In this document: positions 50,100-58,295 of the stretch, piece after piece
Layout of the letters: each line of letters starts with the position of its first letter
Numbering within the stretch: the first letter of the stretch is position 1
Source: Erythrobacter aureus
GTDB lineage: Bacteria; Pseudomonadota; Alphaproteobacteria; Sphingomonadales; Sphingomonadaceae
Length of the DNA: 64,000 bases
Assembly: GCF_003355455.1 (NCBI RefSeq)
Contig: NZ_CP031357.1
Coordinates: 2,867,001 to 2,931,000, forward strand
Direction of reading: 5' to 3'
Notes under the pieces: generated by a model
What the model was told of the DNA's origin: nothing
Seen by the model: the letters and a program-made list of their open reading frames with translations, nothing else
Database searches by the model: none
Position numbers and translations under genes: made by a program

Positions 50100-50902
50100 G
50101 CCACCCCGGCCCGCCCCGTATCCTGTCCATCGCCGGCTCCGACAGTTCCGGCGGTGCGGGTATCCAGGCCGATATCAAGACAATCACCATGCTGGGCGGT
50201 TACGCGATGACCGCGATCACGGCAGTCACGGCGCAGAACACGCGCGGAGTTCGCGGCGTGGAAACGCTTCCGCCGCACTTCGTGCTGGAGCAGGTGGAAA
50301 GCTGCCTGTCCGATATCGGGGCAGATGCAATCAAGATCGGCATGCTCGGTTCGCCGGAAACCGCGCGGCTGCTCGCCGATGGGCTGGACAGCTTCGCCGG
50401 GCCGATCGTGTTCGATCCGGTCATGGTCGCGACCAGCGGGTCCGTGCTCGCGGACGAGGATACGATCGCCGGTTTCGCCGCACTGATGGAAATCGCCACC
50501 ATCGTCACACCGAACCTGCCCGAACTTGAAATTCTGACCGGGCGCGAGACCATCGCCGACGAGGATGTGTTCGATGCTGCCAAGACGCTGGCCGACCGCC
50601 ACGGCGTGCAGGTTCTGGCCAAGGGCGGCCATGCGGGGGACACGTCGCAGGTGGTCGACCGGATCGTTTCGCCCACGGGCAAGCTGGCGAGCTTCGCCCA
50701 TGCACGGATCGACACGCGCCATACGCACGGTACGGGGTGCACACTCTCGGCCGCGCTGGCGACCCTCCTGGGCTACCGGCAACCGCTGACCAATGCGATC
50801 CGCATCGCCCGCGCCTTTACCTATTCGGCGATCGAGAATGCCCCCGGCTTCGGCGAAGGCAGCGGCCCGCTCGGGCACCAGGCGGTACGCAAGCGGGACT
50901 GA
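50096..50902 (+). CDS. thiD: Hydroxymethylpyrimidine/phosphomethylpyrimidine kinase
   Basis: The ATG at 50096 overlaps the DUF1272 stop (ATGA) and gives 268 residues. ThiD marks are SIAGSDSSGGAGIQADIKTITMLGGYAMTAITAVTAQNT and the C-terminal HTHGTGCTLSAALAT. It phosphorylates HMP twice in thiamine synthesis. The gene order glmM-DUF1272-thiD forms one transcript. Confidence 0.94.
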   Translation: MSHPGPPRILSIAGSDSSGGAGIQADIKTITMLGGYAMTAITAVTAQNTRGVRGVETLPPHFVLEQVESCLSDIGADAIKIGMLGSPETARLLADGLDSFAGPIVFDPVMVATSGSVLADEDTIAGFAALMEIATIVTPNLPELEILTGRETIADEDVFDAAKTLADRHGVQVLAKGGHAGDTSQVVDRIVSPTGKLASFAHARIDTRHTHGTGCTLSAALATLLGYRQPLTNAIRIARAFTYSAIENAPGFGEGSGPLGHQAVRKRD

Positions 50903-50906
50903 ACGA

Positions 50907-51797
50907 TCAGCAGCCCAGCTCGTAGAATTCGCACAGATAGGCCCATGCTTCTTCCGCGGTCTCGCACCAGCGGAACAGGTCGAGATCCTTCTTCGAAATC
51001 GTGCCTTCCTCGGCGATCGCCTCGAAATTGACCACGCGCGTCCAGAATTCCTTGCCGAACAACAGGATGGGGATCGGCTTCATCTTGCCGGTCTGGATCA
51101 GCGTCAGCAGTTCGAACAACTCGTCGAATGTGCCGAAACCGCCCGGGAACACAGCCACCGCCCGCGCGCGCAGCAGGAAGTGCATCTTGCGCAGGGCGAA
51201 ATAGTGGAAGTTCAGCGAAAGATAGGGCGTCACATACTGATTGGGCGCCTGTTCGTGGGGCAGGATGATGTTGAGCCCGATCGATTCCCCGCCAGCCTCG
51301 CTCGCGCCGCGATTGGCCGCTTCCATGATCGATGGACCGCCGCCCGAGCAGACGACGAACTGGCGCTTGCCATTTTCGATGATCGACTTTTCCGTGGCCA
51401 GCGTGGCCAGCTTGCACGCTTCGTCATAATATTTGGACTTGGCCACGAGGCTCTCGACGACCTTGCGCTCATCATCGGGCAGATCCTTGGCCCCCTCCAG
51501 CGCGGTTTCGGCCGCTTCGGGCGGGGGAATGCGCGCGCTGCCATACATCACCAGCGTCGAACCGACACCGGCCTCGTCGAGGACCATTTCAGGCTTGAGC
51601 AGCTCGAGCTGGAAGCGGACTGGTCGCAATTCCTCGCGCAGGAGGAAGTCGGTATCCTGGAAAGCCAGCTTGTAGCTTGGATGCTCGGTCTGCGGCGTCT
51701 GGACCTCGAGGCCCTTCTGCTCGAACTTGGCTTCCTGCTCGGCCGCGTAGAATTTACGCTCGGCGATACAGTGTTCGCGTTTTTCTTCTTCTGTCAT
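50907..51797 (-). CDS. LOG-family (lysine decarboxylase-like) protein
   Basis: The start at 51797 gives 296 residues. The core holds TLVMYGSARIP, CSGGGPSIMEAANRGASEAGGESIGLNIILPHE and the PGGFGTFDELFELLT motif of LOG nucleosidases, which release cytokinin or nucleobases from ribotides. The N-terminal 75 residues are charged and extended, as in the longer TIGR00730 group. Actual substrate here is unknown. Confidence 0.83.
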   Translation of the reverse strand: MTEEEKREHCIAERKFYAAEQEAKFEQKGLEVQTPQTEHPSYKLAFQDTDFLLREELRPVRFQLELLKPEMVLDEAGVGSTLVMYGSARIPPPEAAETALEGAKDLPDDERKVVESLVAKSKYYDEACKLATLATEKSIIENGKRQFVVCSGGGPSIMEAANRGASEAGGESIGLNIILPHEQAPNQYVTPYLSLNFHYFALRKMHFLLRARAVAVFPGGFGTFDELFELLTLIQTGKMKPIPILLFGKEFWTRVVNFEAIAEEGTISKKDLDLFRWCETAEEAWAYLCEFYELGC

Positions 51798-51846
51798 GAG
51801 CCGCGCGATAGTGCGCCGGGCGGAGCCATACAAGTCGAAGAGAAAA

Positions 51847-51922
51847 TGGCAGGGGTGACAGGATTCGAACCCGTGGCCCTCGGTTTTGGAGACCGATGCT
51901 CTACCAGCTGAGCTACACCCCT
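51847..51922 (-). tRNA. tRNA-Trp (anticodon CCA)
   Basis: A 76-base cloverleaf with acceptor AGGGGTG/CACCCCT, anticodon loop CTCCAAA and encoded CCA. It lies between the LOG gene and aat, on the minus strand. Confidence 0.95.
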
Positions 51923-52007
51923 GCAGGAAGGGCGCGCATTAGTATGGCCGCTCGCACTTGGCAAGGCGGATATCGCGGAACCTGCCGAAGTGTTATGGGA
52001 TCGCGCG

Positions 52008-52691
52008 ATGCATGCCCCGAAGACTTCTCGAATTCCCGTCGACCTCCTGCTGCGCGCCTATCGCGGCGGTGTGTTCCCCATGGCCGACCACCGCAGGGAT
52101 ACCGAGGTCTATTGGGTCGAACCGCGCGAGCGGGCGATACTCCCGCTCGATGGCTTCCGCCTGTCGAAAAGCTTGAAGAAGACGCTGCGGCAGAACCGGT
52201 TTCGGGTGACCTGCAATGCCGATTTCGCGGCGGTCATCGCGGCCTGCGCCGCCCCGCGCGAAGAGCATGCCGAAAGCTGGATCAGCCATCGAGTCGAATC
52301 CAGCTACAACGCTCTGCACCTTGCCGGGCATGCCCATTCGATCGAATGCTGGCGGGGGCGCGAGCTGGTCGGTGGGCTCTACGGCGTGGCCTTCGACCGC
52401 GTCTTTTGCGGCGAGAGCATGTTCAGCCGGGAAACCGATGCAAGCAAGGTGGCGCTCGCCTGGCTGGTCGCCGGTATGCGGGCGGCGGGCTACGCCCTGC
52501 TCGACTGCCAGTTCATGACCGATCATCTGGCGCGGCTGGGCGCAAAGGCGATCCCGCAGTCGCGTTATATGGCTCTGCTGGCGGGCGCGGGCGGGTTCCC
52601 CGACGTGACACTGCCCGATGCGATCGAGTGGTTCGGCGCCTATTCCTCGCCCGGAAAGGCCATCGCGCAATCCTTGACCCAGACATCGTAG
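52008..52691 (+). CDS. aat: Leucyl/phenylalanyl-tRNA-protein transferase
   Basis: About 228 residues from the ATG at 52008 (a GTG at 51990 is possible). Aat signatures: LLLRAYRGGVFPMAD, ESWISHRVESSYNALHLAGHAHSIECW and FDRVFCGESMFSRETDASKVALAWL. It adds Leu or Phe to basic N-termini, creating N-degrons for ClpS-ClpAP; ClpS is encoded at 33.5 kb. Its last 52 bases overlap the convergent DUF2155 gene. Confidence 0.95.
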   Translation: MHAPKTSRIPVDLLLRAYRGGVFPMADHRRDTEVYWVEPRERAILPLDGFRLSKSLKKTLRQNRFRVTCNADFAAVIAACAAPREEHAESWISHRVESSYNALHLAGHAHSIECWRGRELVGGLYGVAFDRVFCGESMFSRETDASKVALAWLVAGMRAAGYALLDCQFMTDHLARLGAKAIPQSRYMALLAGAGGFPDVTLPDAIEWFGAYSSPGKAIAQSLTQTS

Positions 52692-53128
52692 ATCGGATGT
52701 TCGACCACGTTCAGGCTGGGCGAATTGGCGAACAACCAGCCGGAAAAGACCTTGCGGAAATCGTCCTCGGTCCCGCGCTGCTTGACCAGAAGCTGGACGA
52801 AGGCTCCCGTTTCCTTGGGCATTTCCCAAGGCGCGGTTCGTTCGCATGCCTGCAAGCGGACGATGACATCGCCGATACGCTGCTGTTCGCCGGGACGCAT
52901 TTCGAGATCGCGGCTGACATTATTGCGCTTGTTGAGCAGGCCGAGCGTGGCGACACGTTCTTCCATCGGCGTACCGATCCCTGCTTCGGCGGCGGGCTGC
53001 GCGGGCAATTCGCCCTGTTGCAGGTTTTCGGGAATGGCCGTGGGCGCCGCGCCTGCGGGCTCGTCCGCCTCCTGCCCGCAAGACGCGAGCAGCGCCGCCG
53101 GGACGAAGAGGGCAAGCGCCCCGCGCAT
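52640..53128 (-). CDS. DUF2155 lipoprotein
   Basis: From the ATG at 53128 the protein has 162 residues: a lipoprotein signal (LFVPAALLASCG), a Pro/Ala/Glu linker, and a DUF2155 core (ERVATLGLLNKRNNVSRDLEMRPGEQQRIGDVIVRLQACERTAPWEMPKETGAFVQLL...SGWLFANSPSLNVVEHPIYDVWVKDC). This family is alphaproteobacterial and of unknown role. The gene follows NDUFA12 by 2 bp, an arrangement often seen, which hints at envelope or respiratory function. Confidence 0.85.
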   Translation of the reverse strand: MRGALALFVPAALLASCGQEADEPAGAAPTAIPENLQQGELPAQPAAEAGIGTPMEERVATLGLLNKRNNVSRDLEMRPGEQQRIGDVIVRLQACERTAPWEMPKETGAFVQLLVKQRGTEDDFRKVFSGWLFANSPSLNVVEHPIYDVWVKDCAMAFPGEE

Positions 53129-53130
53129 CG

Positions 53131-53529
53131 TCACGCCTCGGGCGACCAGGCTTCGTAATCGCCCGTTGCGGGGGCACGCTTGCCGCCACGCTCCAGCGCG
53201 CCGGCCGGACGATAGGCCGCAGCCGTACCCGTTGCATTGGGCGTGTAGTCTGCTTCCCATATGCGGGCCGGGGGCAGGTGGCTTTCCGGCACGTCGTCGA
53301 AGGCACCGTGCAGCCAGCCATGCCACTCTGCGGGCACGCGGCTCGCATCGTTTACGCCCTCGTAGATTACCCAGCGCCTCTCGCGACCGTCCCCGGTCTT
53401 CTTTTTCGAGCGGTAGTATTTGTTGCCCTGCGCGTCGGTGCCGACGTGTTCGCCATTGCGCGAGGACCACAGGAGGGTGCCGATCGTGGCACCATCCCAC
53501 CAGGTGAATATCTTGCCGAGGATGCTCAT
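53131..53529 (-). CDS. NDUFA12-family NADH:ubiquinone oxidoreductase accessory subunit
   Basis: The start at 53529 gives 132 residues: SILGKIFTWWDGATIGTLLWSSRNGEHVGTDAQGNKYYRSKKK, then RRWVIYEGVNDASRVPAEWHGWLHG. This matches the B17.2/NDUFA12 complex I subunit found in Alphaproteobacteria and mitochondria. It stabilises complex I; the main nuo genes are elsewhere. It is first of the pair with DUF2155. Confidence 0.92.
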   Translation of the reverse strand: MSILGKIFTWWDGATIGTLLWSSRNGEHVGTDAQGNKYYRSKKKTGDGRERRWVIYEGVNDASRVPAEWHGWLHGAFDDVPESHLPPARIWEADYTPNATGTAAAYRPAGALERGGKRAPATGDYEAWSPEA

Positions 53530-53578
53530 GGCCGCGCGGTTAGCGGATTCGCGCGCGCGGGCCAAGCCAGTTCGACGA

Positions 53579-54079
53579 TCACCATTCCACCAGATCGCCC
53601 GGTTCGATGCCGAGTTCGCCCGCGCGCCCACCGCGCAGCTCCAGCACACCCAGGACAGGCCCCACCGAATAGACCGATTCGAGCGAATAGGGTTCGGTCA
53701 TCGCGGCGATATTGCTGATCCGCCGGTCCGGACCGATAAAGATGATGTCGAGCGGGATCGGCGTGTTCTTCATCCAGAAACCTTGCGCCCTGGTCCCGTC
53801 ATAGGGGAAAATCATCCCTTCGAAATCGCCCAGCTCGGTGCGGAACATGAGGCCGCGAGCTTGCGCTTCGCGTGTATCGGCTACCTCGACCCGGAAGCCG
53901 ATTCGTTCCCCGTCGCTCGTCACCGAAAGGGGGATGATTGCCAAGCCTGAAACCGGATGCACATTCGGTGCGGCGGTTTCGGCAATCGTACTCGCCTGAT
54001 CGCCGCGCGGTTCCGCCTGTGTTTGCGGCGAACAGGCCACCAGCAGCGCAAGCGCCGCGCAGGTACCTAACGCTCTCAC
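53579..54079 (-). CDS. DUF192 exported protein
   Basis: The GTG at 54079 overlaps the recX stop (GTGA) and gives 166 residues with a lipoprotein-like signal (ALALLVACS). The DUF192 core reads VEVADTREAQARGLMFRTELGDFEGMIFPYDGTRAQGFWMKNTPIPLDIIFIGPDRRIS. Family function is unknown. The coupling with recX is probably incidental. Confidence 0.85.
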   Translation of the reverse strand: MRALGTCAALALLVACSPQTQAEPRGDQASTIAETAAPNVHPVSGLAIIPLSVTSDGERIGFRVEVADTREAQARGLMFRTELGDFEGMIFPYDGTRAQGFWMKNTPIPLDIIFIGPDRRISNIAAMTEPYSLESVYSVGPVLGVLELRGGRAGELGIEPGDLVEW

Positions 54080-54660
54080 TCCTCTTCGTCCCGTGCTTGC
54101 GCGACCCATTCCTCCAGCTCCTCCATGGTGCGCGCTTCGATGACGCGCCTGGCATGTTCGAAATCATGGCCCGCGCGCAGCATTGCCGCAAGCCGCTTTT
54201 CCTTCAATTTATGGCGTTCGTCCGGGCCGAGATCACGCGGCCTGGCGAAAGGGCCGAAGCCGCGCTTGCGCGCAAGCACCAGCGCGGCCTGGCGTTTTTC
54301 CGCCTCTCCCGGTGCCAGTGAACCGCGCACGTCATCGGCGATTCCGGCCGCCCGCAGATTCGCCTCCACCCTCCGCGCGCCATAGCCTCGCGCGGTCAGA
54401 TCGGCTGCCTTGGCGCGGCCATAGGCCTCATCGTCGACATAGCCCCTGGCGACGAACCTTTCGATCAGACCGTCCACATCGGGGTCCTCCCCCTGGGCGA
54501 ATCCGCGCTCTCGCAGCTTGCGGTTGAGATAGGTCTTCAGCTTGCCCGCACTGGTTGCGAAACGCGCGACATACGCGACCGCCAGCTCCTCCAGCCGCGT
54601 ACGATCAAGCGGTTTTGCAGGGCGACGTGTGCGGGAGAATGTTGCGCCTTCATCATCCAT
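54076..54660 (-). CDS. recX: Regulatory protein RecX
   Basis: A start at 54660 behind an AGGAA site gives 194 residues. RecX repeats are visible: AVAYVARFATSAGKLKTYLNRKLRERG, then VDGLIERFVARGYVDDEAYGRAKAADLTARGYGARRVEANLRAAGI, and a third helical repeat. It restrains RecA filaments. recA is not adjacent here. Divergent from the acyl-AMP ligase gene. Confidence 0.85.
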   Translation of the reverse strand: MDDEGATFSRTRRPAKPLDRTRLEELAVAYVARFATSAGKLKTYLNRKLRERGFAQGEDPDVDGLIERFVARGYVDDEAYGRAKAADLTARGYGARRVEANLRAAGIADDVRGSLAPGEAEKRQAALVLARKRGFGPFARPRDLGPDERHKLKEKRLAAMLRAGHDFEHARRVIEARTMEELEEWVAQARDEEE

Positions 54661-54792
54661 CGGCCATATTCCTGCCACACTCCTTTCAGATTGGGAAATG
54701 CGGGAGAGCGTGCAACCATGTGGATTGCGCGCGAGATCAAGTAATGAGGGAGGCCGCAAGGCCCCAGCTATTCACGGGTATCGCCGATAATT

Positions 54793-56526
54793 ATGACCGA
54801 CGCCGTACTGACGCCGACGCCGAACGACTGCAAGCTGCCGCGCCGCCGTTCGGACTTCGCGACCTTCAACGATGCCATCGACTATGCAGCGCGTAGTGCG
54901 AAAGGCCTCAATTTCCACGACATGCGCGGGACGCTCCATCGGGCTTATCGCTATGCACAGATGCGCGAGGATGCGCTCGATGCGGCCTATCGGCTCGTGG
55001 CCATGGGCATCGAGAAGGAAGACCGCGTTGCGCTGGTAGCCGAAACCAGCCCTGAATTTGCCGCGCTTTTCTGCGCCTGCACGCTAATGGGTGCCTGGCC
55101 CGTGCCGCTGCCCCTGCCGACCACCTTCGGCGGCAAGGAGAGCTATATCGACCAGCTTTCGGTGCAATTGCAGAGTTCGGATCCGAAAATTCTCATCTAT
55201 CCCGGCGAGATCGCCGAAATGGCCAAGGCCGCCGCCGACAAACAGGGCTGCGCCGGGGAAAGTTGGGACGATTTTGCCAGGCGCCCCGCCCCCCCGGTCG
55301 ACCTTCCCGAGGCCCGGCCCGAGGATATCTGCTATCTGCAATATTCGTCGGGTTCGACTCGTTTCCCGACCGGCGTCGCGGTGACGCACGAAGCCTTGCT
55401 GCACAATCTGCGCGGCCATGCCGAATCGATGAACATCGGCACGAATGATCGCGTGGTGAGCTGGCTGCCCTGGTATCACGACATGGGCCTGGTCGGCTGT
55501 TTTCTGTCGCTGATCGCCAATCAGGTTTCGGTAGATCTGATCAAGACCGAACATTTCGCGCGCCGCCCGCTCGCCTGGCTCGATCTCATCAGCCGCAACA
55601 CAGGCACGACGCTCAGCTATTCGCCGACCTTCGGCTACGACATCTGTGCGCGGCGCATTTCCAGCCAGAGCCACGTCGCCGATCGCTTCGACCTCTCGCG
55701 CTGGCGCGTGGCCGGTAACGGCGCGGACATGATCCGCCCCGACGTGATGCAGAGCTTCGTCAACGCCTTTGCCGATGCCGGGTTCAAGGCGAACAGCTTC
55801 AACCCGAGCTACGGCCTCGCCGAAGCGACGCTGGCGGTCACCGTCATGCCTCCGGGCGAAGGGATCCGCGTCGAGCTGGTCGAGGAGGAACGCCTGTCGG
55901 GCCGCCCGCGCGACCTGTCGAAGCCTGCGCGCTACCGGGCGATCGTGAATTGCGGCAAGCCGATCCCCGGGATGGAGGTCGAAATCCGCGGCGAGAATGG
56001 CGAGGCCAGGGGCGATCACCAGATCGGCAAGGTCTGGTGCCGCGGCAAGAGCGTGATGCATTCCTATTTCCGCAACGAAGAAGCAACGAAGGACTGCCTC
56101 GTCGACGGGTGGCTCGATACGGGCGACATGGGCTATATGGCCGATGGCTATCTGTTCATTGTCGGCCGCGCCAAGGACATGATCATCATCAACGGCAAAA
56201 ACCTGTGGCCGCAGGATATCGAATGGGCGGTCGAGCAACTGCCCGGCTTCAACCATGGCGACATCGCGGCATTCTCGGTCGATACCGAAAATGGGGAGGA
56301 AGCACCCGCAGTGCTGGTCCACTGCCGTGTATCCGACCCCGAGGAACGGATCAAACTGCGCGATCAGATCGCCGACAAGGTCCGCGGCGTTACCGGCATG
56401 AGCTGCGTGGTCGAACTGGTTCCCCCGCGCACGCTGCCGCGCACCAGTTCGGGCAAATTGAGCCGAGCCAAAGCGAAAAAACTGTACCTCGCCGGCGAGA
56501 TCCAACCGCTCGACCTCGCTGCGTGA
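54793..56526 (+). CDS. Fatty acyl-AMP ligase (FAAL-like)
   Basis: A 577-residue ANL-superfamily enzyme: N-terminal TFNDAIDYAARSAKGLNFHD, ATP motif YLQYSSGSTRFPTGVAVTHEALL, LPWYHDMGLVG, SYGLAEATLAV and GWLDTGDMGYMADGYLFIVGRAKDMIIINGKN with the C-terminal subdomain and Lys near LPRTSSGKLSRAKAK. The WYHDMGL and STRFP segments favour FAAL over fatty acyl-CoA ligase, so it probably makes acyl-adenylates for transfer to a carrier protein. No carrier protein or synthase gene sits beside it. Confidence 0.85.
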   Translation: MTDAVLTPTPNDCKLPRRRSDFATFNDAIDYAARSAKGLNFHDMRGTLHRAYRYAQMREDALDAAYRLVAMGIEKEDRVALVAETSPEFAALFCACTLMGAWPVPLPLPTTFGGKESYIDQLSVQLQSSDPKILIYPGEIAEMAKAAADKQGCAGESWDDFARRPAPPVDLPEARPEDICYLQYSSGSTRFPTGVAVTHEALLHNLRGHAESMNIGTNDRVVSWLPWYHDMGLVGCFLSLIANQVSVDLIKTEHFARRPLAWLDLISRNTGTTLSYSPTFGYDICARRISSQSHVADRFDLSRWRVAGNGADMIRPDVMQSFVNAFADAGFKANSFNPSYGLAEATLAVTVMPPGEGIRVELVEEERLSGRPRDLSKPARYRAIVNCGKPIPGMEVEIRGENGEARGDHQIGKVWCRGKSVMHSYFRNEEATKDCLVDGWLDTGDMGYMADGYLFIVGRAKDMIIINGKNLWPQDIEWAVEQLPGFNHGDIAAFSVDTENGEEAPAVLVHCRVSDPEERIKLRDQIADKVRGVTGMSCVVELVPPRTLPRTSSGKLSRAKAKKLYLAGEIQPLDLAA

Positions 56527-56609
56527 GGCTTTTCCGACACCGTAACATTTAACAAAATCAAGCGCTTCGCAGGTCGTCGCGCGAGGCTCGCAATTCGTCG
56601 CTTTTCGGC

Positions 56610-56634
56610 GGAACTCCGTGCTTCTTACACGGTT
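56610..56634 (+). promoter_or_regulatory. Candidate EcfG-type promoter before a response regulator gene
   Basis: GGAAC (56610-56614) is followed after 16 bp by GGTT (56631-56634), one base off the CGTT consensus. It lies 48 bp before the receiver gene at 56682. Confidence 0.45.
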
Positions 56635-56681
56635 CTTAACCGTACCAGCCGGGTCGCATCCGCTGAAGAACGCATATTGCC

Positions 56682-57062
56682 GTGATGAAAAACAAACTGC
56701 CGGGTAAACGCATTCTCATTGTCGAGGATAATCCAATCCTCGCCTATGACATCAGCGATCTGATGGACGAGGTCGGGGCCGAGCCCGTCGGCCCCGCGCT
56801 CGATGTCGGAACCGGTATGCAACTGGTCCGCGAGAACGATCTCGACGCCGCCTTGCTGGATGTGGACATCGGCGGTGAATATGTATGGCCGATCGCCGAA
56901 GAGCTCGAGCGTCATAGCGTGCCCTACGCCTTCGTCAGCGCGCAGTGCCGAACCGATCTCTTGCCCGAACCCTTCAAGGGGCGGCGTTGTATCGAAAAAC
57001 CGGCCGCCCACGAAGAGATCGTGGAAGCCCTGATCGCTTTCACTGGCGAGCCGAACGCCTAG
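56682..57062 (+). CDS. Single-domain response regulator
   Basis: A 126-residue receiver: ILIVEDNPILAYDISDLMDEVG, LLDVDIGGEYVWPIAEEL with the phosphoacceptor Asp, AFVSAQCRTDLLPEPF and IEKPAAHEEIVEAL with the conserved Lys. No output domain. Its stop overlaps the last codons of the convergent HWE kinase by 4 bp; the pair may interact. A candidate EcfG promoter suggests induction in stress. Confidence 0.8.
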   Translation: MMKNKLPGKRILIVEDNPILAYDISDLMDEVGAEPVGPALDVGTGMQLVRENDLDAALLDVDIGGEYVWPIAEELERHSVPYAFVSAQCRTDLLPEPFKGRRCIEKPAAHEEIVEALIAFTGEPNA

Positions 57063-58075
57063 TCGAGCGCGCGGACGTAGAAATCGATCTTGGGGCCGCG
57101 CGTATGCCACTGCACCCGGGCACGCGACCCAGCGGTGGACCCAAGGCGCTGAAGCAGTTTGAAACCCGACCCTTCCACCTCCGGCGGATCGATCTTCCGG
57201 CCGGTATCCTCATACCAGTGTATCGCCAGTTCGGCATCGCTGCGCGTTCCCGTGAGGGTAATCTGACCGCTATCGAAGAATAGCGCGCCATATTTAAGCG
57301 AGTTGGTCTGCAATTCGCCCAGGACCAGGGCCAGTTGCTGGATGGCGTCGTCGCCCAGCTTGCCTGCCGGCATGGTGCCGACCTCGATCCGCTCGCCCGC
57401 TCCGCTCGCTTCGAGTATCTGTGAAATCGCCACGCAGATGTCGGGCGGTTCATCGCGATCGATGGTAAGCAGGTCCTGCGCGCGCGCCAGGGCTTGCAGT
57501 TTTACCGTCAGCTGCTCGGTAAGGTCGGCCGGACTATCCGAATAGCGCGACAGCAGCATGGCCACCGACGCGACTACGGCCAACTGGTTCTTGAGCCGAT
57601 GCCGCATTTCGCGCGCCACGCTGTCGGACCGCTTGGCAAAACGCTCCGCTTCCTCGCGCTTCATGCGCTCCCCAAGCCGTTCCTGTACGCCCATCGTCAC
57701 GTCGCGCATGGTGGAGAGAATGTGCGTGACCGCGCCATCCTTCCCGACGATCGGAGATACGCTGACATCCCACCAATGAGGCGCCTGATGGCGATCGGGC
57801 GAATAGCCTTCGAACCGGTCCTGCTGGCCGCGACGAGCTCGGTCGAAGGCATCCAGGGCTTGCACTCGGCGTTCGACAGGCCAGAAATCGATCCATCGCC
57901 GGTCACCGATATCGGCAAGATCGTCGAAACCCAGAACACTCAGTCCGTTGGGATTGATGTATTCCAGCTCACCCTCGAGATTGACCAGCATGATACACTC
58001 GACGGTCTGGTCGAGGATCCCTCTCAGGATGTCGTTCGCCTGATCGGCGAATTCGGTCATGAACAGATCGGTCAC
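57059..58075 (-). CDS. PAS-domain HWE-family histidine kinase
   Basis: A 338-residue soluble kinase: PAS domain at about 15-130 (GILDQTVECIMLVNLEGELEYINPNGLSVLGF; HILSTMRDVT), HWE/HisKA_2 phosphoacceptor at His159 (AREMRHRLKNQLAVVASVAML) and an ATPase domain (LALVLGELQTNSLKYGALF, GSGFKLLQRLGS). Such kinases commonly feed PhyR in this group. A TATGATAATAT sequence just upstream could be its -10. Signal unknown. Confidence 0.87.
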   Translation of the reverse strand: MTDLFMTEFADQANDILRGILDQTVECIMLVNLEGELEYINPNGLSVLGFDDLADIGDRRWIDFWPVERRVQALDAFDRARRGQQDRFEGYSPDRHQAPHWWDVSVSPIVGKDGAVTHILSTMRDVTMGVQERLGERMKREEAERFAKRSDSVAREMRHRLKNQLAVVASVAMLLSRYSDSPADLTEQLTVKLQALARAQDLLTIDRDEPPDICVAISQILEASGAGERIEVGTMPAGKLGDDAIQQLALVLGELQTNSLKYGALFFDSGQITLTGTRSDAELAIHWYEDTGRKIDPPEVEGSGFKLLQRLGSTAGSRARVQWHTRGPKIDFYVRALD

Positions 58076-58295
58076 AGCCCGGCCCCTACGAGTCGCAAGA
58101 TATTATCATAATTGGACAAAATCCCCGTGTCTTCCCCTCAAACAGGGATTTCGGAATCGACGAGATTTGGCTTGCCCAACCGGCTGGGCAAGCGGCATGA
58201 TCGCGTATCGCGGCGAAACCGCGCTTGAAGATCGTGTATTGCAACCCTAATACAGGATTGACGGCCACCGCGAGCCAACCGGAGACGACCGCCAG

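Noticed and set aside
50096..50902. TPP riboswitch near thiD
   Set aside because: thiD starts inside the coding overlap with DUF1272, leaving no leader; no THI-box sequence was seen before glmM.
51896..53158. A 420-codon plus-strand frame over tRNA-Trp, aat and DUF2155
   Set aside because: It runs through a tRNA gene and a well-supported gene in another frame; composition is shadow-like.
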